9,541 nucleotides of DNA from Phycisphaerae bacterium (GTDB taxonomy: Bacteria > Planctomycetota > Phycisphaerae > Tepidisphaerales > Tepidisphaeraceae), in NCBI GenBank assembly GCA_014380825.1, contig JACMJD010000229.1, positions 1-9,541 of the forward strand. The letters are read 5' to 3'. A model generated the notes under the pieces. That model worked only from the letters and a program-made list of their open reading frames with translations, made no database searches and had not been told where the DNA came from. Positions within the stretch are counted from its first letter, which is position 1. Every line of letters begins with the position of its first letter. This document shows positions 1 through 5,144 of the stretch, piece by piece. Position numbers and translations under genes: made by a program.

Positions 1-1
1 C

Positions 2-2260
2 AAAGGCGAGAGAGAGCGCGGCACGGAAGCGGAAGTCATCGTCGTGCCGAGCGTGCATTGCGACGTGGATATCTTCAATCCCGCTGCTCACAAATCGACA
101 AACCTGCCTCGCTCGATTGAAGAGGCGCGGTCGATCATTGCAGCCTTCCCACTCTGCCCCACTCTCATTCTGGCGAGCGGAAATGGATTGCAGGCGCATT
201 GGGTCTTCACTGAACCTCATCGCGTCACAGACGACGCTGCAAGGCTGCAAGCTAAGGCTGTGATAACTGGTGTGCAACGGTTGTTGATCGATCACGCGTC
301 AACGAAACACGGATGGAAAGTCGATCCCACTGCCGACCTCGTGCGCCTTCTGCGAATTGCGGGAACGTGGAACCGAAAAGAAGAAACGCCAAAGCCCGTG
401 AAGTTCGTCGTACGCACTGGCAAGCGATATGGGTTCAACGAAATCGAAGCGGCGGTTTCGACGGATCGACTGGCCGCAATTGTCGCGGAACTGAGCGGCG
501 GCACGGGAAAGAAAACACGCGTCAAGACGGGAGACGGAGCGGTCCAAGACTCGCCCCCGTTCGTTGCTGTGACGCCCAGCGCTGACGATGAATCGCTAAT
601 CGCGATGATGCTGGGCGCGAGCAACGGCGACAAGGTGCGGAGTCTGTGGGAAGGCAATGCAGTCCCATACCCGTCTGAATCGGAAGCGGTGCAGGCGCTG
701 CTCTCGCATGTGGTGTACTACACGCGCGACACTGCTCAAATCGAGCGGATCGCGTCGTCATCACGGTTGTGCAGTCATAGCCAAAAGTGGATGGAACGTG
801 CGGACTACCGCGAACGCTCGATCAACAGCGCAATTGAGTTCATCGCGCCGATGACAGCGACGGCTGAGGCTGCGGTAGAAATTGCCGCTCTGCCTGCCGA
901 TCTGCCGGATGATTCCGCGTTCTACGCGCAGCAAGCTGTAAGTGTTCGGTCCGATGAACTGCCCCAACCAGTGCGCGAGATTGCGGATTACCTCGCGGCC
1001 TCCCGGCAAAGATTGGTGACGTTGGCCGAAATCATCGCAGCGTGTTTCGCGATTTCATCGGTTACCGGCAAGCGGGCGCGGATCGTGAACCGGGGTCGGA
1101 TTTACTACCTGAATCTCTTCATGGCGATCACAGATGAAAGCGGGGAAGACAAAAGCGGGTTGCACGAATTACTCGCGGCGCTTCTGACGGAAGGCGACGA
1201 ACCTGTCGCGCCTTCCGTCGATGTCATGTCCGATTCGACGATGGAAGCATTCATCAAATTTAACGGCGGCACGTTGGCGGCAGAGAAGAGCGGGGACAAG
1301 CTCTCACAGCGTCGGCGCGAGCGTGAAATGATCGCTCGGCATCGCGAAGACTTGGAAGGCTCTGCGGCGCTCGTGGATGAAATGCGGGCGTTCATGCAAC
1401 AGATGATTCCAGAAACACAACGCTCGCGAAACGGTGCTCTGTTTTGCAAGTTGGCGGACAATGCGGACGTTGTGACGCGCACGAAAGGTGAAGGCGTTGG
1501 CGTCATCGGCGATGCGTGCATTTCCATTCTCGGCTTCACAACGCCGGACAGATACAACGTCGAAATCCGCAATCCCCAAAACATCGAAGCGGGCGTTGCC
1601 TTTCGAATCGTGCCTGTGAATCTGAAACAAACGCAGTTGATCGGCTATTCATCGCGCGAGGCGGATAAGCCTGCGGCGCAAAAGGCTCTCGTGGAATTGC
1701 GGGCGCTGGTCTGCGGTGTCGCCGATCTTTCAAAGCGGATCAATATCGTCTTTACCGGCGACGGCGATCCGCTCGGGCAATCGCGGGACAAGTTCGCCGG
1801 TACTCCGCTCGCCCAGCATTTTGGAAAACTACGTCCCGAAGAGTGGAAGCGACTCAAAAACAAGCTGCTGATACAGGCGGCAAAGCTGGCTGGACTTCTA
1901 GCATTGGCGGCAGAATCGCAGCGGCAGTCAACGCTCGATCCGTTCTTGAATGTGGAATCCGTCGAAAGCATCGACGCAAGCCCGTATCTCGATCTCGCCT
2001 GCCGGATCATTGGCATCTCGCATATCTCGAACGCCTTCCATGAAGTGCTGTTGACGGAACAGGCGGAACGGATGAACCGGGTCTTCGATGTGGTGCGCCG
2101 CGCTGGGAAGCATGGTTGCCCCCGCTGGCGGCTGGTGCAGCGGAGCGATCTTGACGGGCGCGTTGTAGACGACGCAATTGGGATGCTGCTGAACAAAGGC
2201 GACGTTGCCAAAGTGCCCACCGATGGCGGCAAGTCATTCGTCTACCGGGCGGTGCGATGA
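2..2260 (+). CDS. PrimPol-type replication protein with NrS-1-like helical domain and DUF3987-like region (5' partial)
   Basis: Probable replication initiator of a phage-like or integrative element, acting as primase/polymerase with a helicase-fold module. The frame is open to the left edge, so the GTG at 44 is not the true start and the N-terminus lies outside the window. Counting from that GTG as residue 1: DVD at 7-9 is the metal-binding DxD of archaeo-eukaryotic primases; SGNGLQAHWVF (45-55) and the segment D98-L99-x-R101 to G107-x-x-N110 are the other conserved blocks. Residues 183-267 contain VRSLWEG, YPSESEA, QIERI and YRERSI, as in the helical domain of NrS-1-type polymerases. Residues 305-560 resemble DUF3987 (MSDSTMEAF, then SILGFTTPDR), but the P-loop position reads DESGEDKS (364-371), lacking both glycines. 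The last 65 residues look like a winged helix. The family assignment is recalled from motifs; the helicase part is less certain than the primase part. Confidence 0.85.
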   Translation, partial: KGERERGTEAEVIVVPSVHCDVDIFNPAAHKSTNLPRSIEEARSIIAAFPLCPTLILASGNGLQAHWVFTEPHRVTDDAARLQAKAVITGVQRLLIDHASTKHGWKVDPTADLVRLLRIAGTWNRKEETPKPVKFVVRTGKRYGFNEIEAAVSTDRLAAIVAELSGGTGKKTRVKTGDGAVQDSPPFVAVTPSADDESLIAMMLGASNGDKVRSLWEGNAVPYPSESEAVQALLSHVVYYTRDTAQIERIASSSRLCSHSQKWMERADYRERSINSAIEFIAPMTATAEAAVEIAALPADLPDDSAFYAQQAVSVRSDELPQPVREIADYLAASRQRLVTLAEIIAACFAISSVTGKRARIVNRGRIYYLNLFMAITDESGEDKSGLHELLAALLTEGDEPVAPSVDVMSDSTMEAFIKFNGGTLAAEKSGDKLSQRRREREMIARHREDLEGSAALVDEMRAFMQQMIPETQRSRNGALFCKLADNADVVTRTKGEGVGVIGDACISILGFTTPDRYNVEIRNPQNIEAGVAFRIVPVNLKQTQLIGYSSREADKPAAQKALVELRALVCGVADLSKRINIVFTGDGDPLGQSRDKFAGTPLAQHFGKLRPEEWKRLKNKLLIQAAKLAGLLALAAESQRQSTLDPFLNVESVESIDASPYLDLACRIIGISHISNAFHEVLLTEQAERMNRVFDVVRRAGKHGCPRWRLVQRSDLDGRVVDDAIGMLLNKGDVAKVPTDGGKSFVYRAVR

Positions 2261-2712
2261 TGCACAAAAGCGAAAAGCGGGACGCCTATCGGCGAATGAT
2301 GTACGCCGTCCGCACAAAGCGGCTGATTGAAATCGGCATCGGGAGTTACAGTGATTATCTCGCCGGGGCGTGGTGGAAAGAGCGGCGGGAGAGATACCGT
2401 CAAGAACATGCGGGCGCGTGTGGCAGCGTCCAGTGTCGGTACTGTGAAACACGCGCGGCCGATCTTCACCACACAAGCTATCAACGGCTGGGCGCGGAAG
2501 ACGATGCGGACTTGCTGCCTCTCTGCCGTGAACATCATGCCGAGTGGCATACGTTTGGTTCGGTCCAACCGGCAACGGCAGCACAGCGGGAAATTCTTCG
2601 CCGTCACGGATACGCGGAAGCCTTCATATCGTCGGCGACGTTCGGGCGTACCTTCAACCTCATCGGTGCGCTGGGACGTGGAGAAGTGAGAAGCCCGCGC
2701 GAGTTTGGTTAG
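2257..2712 (+). CDS. HNH endonuclease
   Basis: A 151-residue protein with a central HNH nuclease fold, expected to nick or cut DNA using one metal ion. Visible motifs: C60-x2-C63 and C90-x2-H93-H94 as likely structural ligands; L70-H71-H72 carrying the catalytic histidine; Y75, RLG (77-79) and DLLPLC (85-90) as typical HNH spacing. The N-terminal 50 residues are basic and may bind DNA. The start ATG overlaps the TGA of the primase gene (ATGA), so it is probably co-transcribed and translationally coupled; a second ATG follows immediately at 2260. HNH genes are common beside phage replication and packaging genes and can also be homing nucleases. Its real target is not visible. The nuclease call is secure, the role is inferred. 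Confidence 0.85.
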   Translation: MMHKSEKRDAYRRMMYAVRTKRLIEIGIGSYSDYLAGAWWKERRERYRQEHAGACGSVQCRYCETRAADLHHTSYQRLGAEDDADLLPLCREHHAEWHTFGSVQPATAAQREILRRHGYAEAFISSATFGRTFNLIGALGRGEVRSPREFG

Positions 2713-2791
2713 TGGGTGGCGGGTCGGTAGTGGGTCAATTTAAGGTAACAATATACCTGTTGCACTCCCGCTCTGGGATTGGTGGATTCGG
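2713..2791. other. convergent intergenic gap with G-rich tract and small inverted repeat
   Basis: This stretch separates the 3' ends of the + strand HNH gene and the - strand 53-codon ORF. It holds a G-rich tract (about 2709-2736) with two GTGGGT copies, and an imperfect dyad AGGTA-N6-TACCT at 2743-2758 inside an AT-rich patch. The dyad could be an operator or a weak bidirectional terminator, but there is no T-run typical of an intrinsic terminator. No gene is seen here. Confidence 0.3.
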
Positions 2792-2953
2792 TTAGGAGAA
2801 CAGCCAAACGAAGAACGTGATAAGTGGCGACCATAGAAGGACGATGACAAAGAAGGCCAGCATCGCAATCACCGCAATCGCTGACGCGGATAGGCGCTTC
2901 TTTCGCCGTCGAATCGGTGACTGGTAATTGAGCGGTGGTTTCGGCTCGCTCAT
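2792..2953 (-). CDS. small single-pass membrane protein (53 aa)
   Basis: An ATG-to-TAA ORF of 53 residues. The N-terminus is short, polar and proline-containing (MSEPKPPLNYQSP), followed by a strongly basic patch RRRKKR (15-20), then a continuous hydrophobic stretch from about residue 25 to 52 (AIAVIAMLAFFVIVLLW, then PLITFFVWLF). The positive-inside rule predicts a cytoplasmic N-terminus and one membrane span, possibly hairpin-like around P43. The ATG overlaps the TGA of an upstream ORF as ATGA, the arrangement of a translationally coupled pair. The basic-then-hydrophobic pattern is hard to get by chance. Function is unknown; small membrane proteins of mobile elements can be holin-like, toxic or exclusion factors, but nothing here decides. 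It may read from the host tRNA promoter upstream. Confidence 0.5.
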   Translation of the reverse strand: MSEPKPPLNYQSPIRRRKKRLSASAIAVIAMLAFFVIVLLWSPLITFFVWLFS

Positions 2954-3099
2954 CGCGCCCGCTTCTTCGTTGTCGGCTTGCGTGACTTCGCTTTGTCCGA
3001 TGCCTTCACCAATCCCGATGACTCAACAGTTGTTGTGCGTGTCGTGGTATCAAATCTGATATCAAATCTGGTATCAAATCGGTCGTTCGCCAACAACAC
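2950..3099 (-). CDS. possible 49-aa basic peptide with RFDT repeats
   Basis: From a GTG at 3099 the frame runs 49 codons to a TGA that overlaps the ATG of the next ORF. The peptide contains a tandem RFDT-RFDI-RFDT (7-18), a threonine-rich stretch, and a highly basic tail ending KPTTKKRAR, like a disordered nucleic-acid-binding tail. The same frame is open upstream without an ATG to a TGA inside the tRNA fragment; TTG at 3105 is another possible start. The tandem repeat is in frame because its period is 12 bp. It is not recognised as any family. It could be a real leader or coupling ORF, the surviving tail of a broken gene, or chance over a DNA repeat. Confidence 0.25.
   Translation of the reverse strand: MLLANDRFDTRFDIRFDTTTRTTTVESSGLVKASDKAKSRKPTTKKRAR
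3046..3081. repeat. three tandem 12-bp repeats (iteron-like)
   Basis: On the + strand GGTATCAAATCT, GATATCAAATCT and GGTATCAAATCG follow each other without spacers. Copy 2 differs from copy 1 at one position (G to A), and copy 3 at its last base. The core ATCAAATC is identical in all three. They lie about 55 bp from the tRNA breakpoint, where integrase or excisionase arm sites, or replication iterons, would be expected. They also fall inside the possible 49-aa ORF. Confidence 0.8.
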
Positions 3100-3105
3100 T
3101 GTCAA

Positions 3106-3138
3106 GCGAAAAACAACGCTCGCGTGTTCTTTTTTCGC
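3106..3138. repeat. 33-nt imperfect hairpin at the element/tRNA boundary
   Basis: GCGAAAAA at one end pairs with TTTTTCGC at the other (8 bp), and an inner CGC-GA-GCG can pair as well. Its outer arm shares two bases with the last recognisable tRNA nucleotides. It could be part of an attachment site, or a structure ending or processing the tRNA-promoter transcript. There is no downstream T-run, so a classic intrinsic terminator is unlikely. Confidence 0.45.
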
Positions 3139-3178
3139 ATTTCCAGTGCTGCGCCTTCAGCCGCTCGGCCACCTCTCC
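3137..3178 (-). pseudogene. truncated tRNA-Ser(GGA), 5' half only
   Basis: Reading leftward from 3178: acceptor 5' strand GGAGAGG, then TG, a D arm GCC...GGC with GAGCGGCTGAA between, G26, anticodon 5' stem CAGCA, loop CTGGAAA with anticodon GGA (3144-3142), then TGC. A normal tRNA-Ser would continue TGCTG with a long variable arm, a T arm with GTTCGANNC and an acceptor 3' strand. Here the sequence departs after TGC, and none of those parts is found in the following few hundred bases on this strand. The fragment cannot make a functional tRNA. It is best read as the displaced part of an attachment site, with the breakpoint in the anticodon stem. An intact tRNA-Ser(GGA) is expected elsewhere. 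Confidence 0.75.
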
Positions 3179-3229
3179 AGGTGCTCTTCGCCGACAACCG
3201 CGTCTGGTTCACCGGTGAAAAGTTTGGGG

Positions 3230-3258
3230 ATTCTAGCGGGAGCGACGAAATCTCTCCA
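3230..3258 (-). promoter_or_regulatory. possible sigma-70-like promoter of the tRNA-Ser
   Basis: On the - strand TGGAGA (3258-3253), 17 nt, then TAGAAT (3235-3230). The -10 box has one mismatch to TATAAT; the -35 has two mismatches to TTGACA. Initiation would be about 45 nt upstream of the tRNA fragment. It now points into the - strand element ORFs. The evidence is weak and rests on spacing and the -10 match. Confidence 0.3.
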
Positions 3259-3316
3259 TACGTCGGCGGTGTTTGGCGCAGAGGCCCGTTCCGCCAGCAA
3301 TGAGCGAGCAGATGAT

Positions 3317-3336
3317 CGATCGTTCCGGGACGATCG
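3317..3336. repeat. 20-bp near-perfect palindrome, CGATCG-based
   Basis: CGATCGTTCC is followed directly by GGGACGATCG, a 20-bp dyad with a single G-T wobble. A third CGATCG lies at 3343-3348. A separate perfect 12-bp palindrome, TTCACCGGTGAA, sits at 3208-3219. The dyad could be an operator or a repeat fragment. It lies in the gene-poor gap upstream of the tRNA fragment. Confidence 0.5.
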
Positions 3337-3604
3337 TGAGGCCGATCGTGCCCGGTACGCTGATGTCCAATTGAGAATCGGCGGGTGCTCGCCGGGCGCG
3401 AAACTGCGATTCGAAAGTCCGTTGTTGGTGAGCGTGCCAGTGTACGTGAGCCGCGAGTGGAAAGAAGGCGTGGACAACGCGCTCGGGTCGACAATGTCGA
3501 TTACGCCGTCGCGTCATCCGCGAACAGCGGTAGCGCAACCGTGTCGTTGGAATATCGGCGTTGCTGCCGAAATCGGCGGAATGGTTCGTGGCCGCGTCGC
3601 CATG

Positions 3605-4180
3605 TCAGAGGGACGGCTCTTCCAGCGGCACCGGGCACACATCGCGTCTCCCGCAGCCGGGGCAAAGGTGGCCTTCCCAGAGCGAGTTGAATTCTTCGAG
3701 CACAGAATCGATCAGGCCCGGCGATTCGGTCCAGATGCCCAGCTCGAAATTTCGCCGGCCATCCGCTTTCGCGCCAAGGCCCGCGCCGGTGAGGTTGGCG
3801 CTGCCGAGGTACATTCGCCGCGCGTCGAGAATGATCGCCTTGGCGTGAAGCCGCGGGCAGCGGCGGATCGTCAGCCCGCGCGGCAAAGCGCGCTTCATTT
3901 CCGCCAGCGCCGGGGCGGAAGGAACGCCCGCATGTAGAAGGCGGACTTCGACGCCCTTCTGCGCGAGCGATCGAAGAACCTGCACGATCGATCGCGCGCG
4001 ACGCGAGCCGTCCGGCACGAGCATCGCCTTCAGGTCGGCGGTCATGATGTCGACCGATACGTCCGCGCTGCAAATGCCGTCGACCACGATGCGCGAGAAA
4101 TGCTGTTCGTTGACGACGAGTTCCGCCTCACCGCGCGGTGGCTGCTTGAGGGATTTGTACTTCGCGACGGCGAGCTTCAT
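3605..4180 (-). CDS. phospholipase D-like protein, single HKD motif, Cys-rich C-terminus
   Basis: A 191-residue protein from the ATG at 4180; a TTG at 4198 would add six residues. Residues 30-160 form a PLD-like fold: the HKD motif H112-x-K114-x4-D119 is followed by GSAN (126-129), so the active-site half is complete. Only one HKD is present, as in Nuc-type bacterial PLDs and related nucleases that work as dimers. The tail has C173-P-G-C176 and C182, possibly a small zinc-binding knuckle, ending PVPLEEPSL. There is no signal peptide, which fits a cytoplasmic phosphodiesterase or nuclease rather than a secreted lipase. It is the last gene of the leftward cluster, about 94 nt after truA. Substrate is unknown. 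Confidence 0.8.
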   Translation of the reverse strand: MKLAVAKYKSLKQPPRGEAELVVNEQHFSRIVVDGICSADVSVDIMTADLKAMLVPDGSRRARSIVQVLRSLAQKGVEVRLLHAGVPSAPALAEMKRALPRGLTIRRCPRLHAKAIILDARRMYLGSANLTGAGLGAKADGRRNFELGIWTESPGLIDSVLEEFNSLWEGHLCPGCGRRDVCPVPLEEPSL

Positions 4181-4273
4181 GCAATATGCATCGGTCAATC
4201 GCGCAGGTTTCGCTCAAGGAATGATCCGATCGCGCAGGGGTGGATCCGCTCGACGGGATCGTGTGCGTTGAAC

Positions 4274-4295
4274 GCTAGCCGCTGAAGCGGCTAGC
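4274..4295. repeat. perfect 9-bp-stem hairpin over the truA stop codon
   Basis: GCTAGCCGC, loop TGAA, GCGGCTAGC on the + strand. On the - strand it encodes the last residues of TruA (ASRFSG) and its TAG stop. It could slow or end transcription, but no T-run follows on the - strand. A REP-like repeat that supplied a new stop codon is another reading. It resembles the palindromes at 5613 and 6278. Confidence 0.65.
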
Positions 4296-5117
4296 CCGCT
4301 CTTCGTCGGTGAAGGGCGTCGCCCGCGATTGAATCCATTGCAGGTACAGACCGTGAGGCGGCGCGGTGGAGCCGGCGGCGCGACGATCCTTGGCGGTGAG
4401 CATCTCGCTGATGTCGTCCGGCGTGAATCGACCGAGACCAACCTCAACCAGCGTGCCGACCATGATGCGGATCTGGTTCCACAGGAAACCGCCGCCTTCC
4501 ACGCTGATCACCATGCGCGGCTGGCGATAGCTGATGTCACAAGCGTGGATCGTTCGGATCGTGCTGCCGCGCCCGTGATGCGGACGGGCGAACGATTTGA
4601 AATCGTGTTGGCCGACGAATAGCTTCGCCGCCTCGCGCATTGCGTCGAGATCCATCGGTTTCCAGCGATGCCAGCACAGGTCGCCGTGGAAGACATTCCG
4701 ATCCAGCGCGTGCCAGATGTAATACTGATAGCGCTTGCGCGTCGTCCAGAAGATTGCGTCGAACTCCTCATGCGGCGCGGGGCCGACGGAGCGGACAATA
4801 ATGTCATCCGGCAGCGCGTGATTGATCGCCCGGCGAAGATCATCCACCGGGATTTGCGTCTTGTCCGTATCAAAGTGTGCGAGCTGCCCTTTCGCGTGCA
4901 CGCCCGAATCTGTGCGGGATGCTCCAACCAGGTTCACCGGATGCCGCAGCACCTCGACCAGTGCGCGCGCTACCGTTTCCTGAATCGTCGGAATCCCATG
5001 ACCGGCTTTGGGCTTCGGGCCCTTCCAGAGATAGTTCGCCCACTGAAACTGCCAGCCGTGGTAGTTTGTTCCACGGTAAGCGAGGGTCATCTTGTAGCGT
5101 TTGAACGGTTGATCCAC
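4275..5117 (-). CDS. truA: tRNA pseudouridine synthase A
   Basis: Converts uridines 38-40 in the anticodon stem of many tRNAs to pseudouridine. The protein has 280 residues, normal for the family. GASRTDSGVHA at 65-75 holds the catalytic Asp70; YRGTNYHGWQ (14-23) is the family's N-terminal block; GGFLWNQIRIMVGTLVEVG near residue 206 is the conserved C-terminal RNA-contact block. The start is GTG at 5117, placed to keep the KRYKMTLAYRG strand; an ATG at 5090 would remove it. An extra segment (about 26-41, WANYLWKGPKPKAG) sits between the WQ and PTIQ blocks. The C-terminus ends inside a perfect palindrome, so its last few residues may be repeat-derived. It lies 27 nt after asd, on the same strand. 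Confidence 0.95.
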   Translation of the reverse strand: MDQPFKRYKMTLAYRGTNYHGWQFQWANYLWKGPKPKAGHGIPTIQETVARALVEVLRHPVNLVGASRTDSGVHAKGQLAHFDTDKTQIPVDDLRRAINHALPDDIIVRSVGPAPHEEFDAIFWTTRKRYQYYIWHALDRNVFHGDLCWHRWKPMDLDAMREAAKLFVGQHDFKSFARPHHGRGSTIRTIHACDISYRQPRMVISVEGGGFLWNQIRIMVGTLVEVGLGRFTPDDISEMLTAKDRRAAGSTAPPHGLYLQWIQSRATPFTDEERASRFSG

Positions 5118-5144
5118 GGGTTACCGAGTCATTTCGGTTGCAGA

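Larger units (their letters stand above)
3179..3604 (-). pseudogene. gene-poor gap, possible frameshifted remnant of a secreted protein
   Basis: No intact gene is seen in these 426 bases. On the - strand, coding-like stretches follow each other in changing frames: ATNHSADFGSNADIP (about 3590-3545), then NDTVALPLFADDATA ending at a stop near 3501, then DGVIDIVDPSALSTPSF running into TYTGTLTNNGLSNRSFAPGE (about 3500-3385), then SQLDISVPGTIGLTIVPERS (about 3375-3315). They are rich in T, N, G and alternating hydrophobics, as in extracellular beta-sandwich domains. This may be a decayed surface-protein gene, but no family is recognised and chance open frames in GC-rich DNA could give the same impression. 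Confidence 0.2.

Noticed and set aside
3046..3081. CRISPR array
   Set aside because: The 12-bp units are directly adjacent with no spacers, and no cas gene is present.
3106..3178. intact tRNA with an unusual long variable arm, or a tRNA with an intron
   Set aside because: No T-loop GTTCGANNC or acceptor complement CCTCTCC was found on the - strand anywhere between the breakpoint and the left edge.
2978..3937. 319-codon + strand open frame
   Set aside because: It crosses the tRNA remnant and runs antisense to the PLD gene, with no recognisable domain; its RFAN/SNLISNLV part merely reads the 12-bp repeats.
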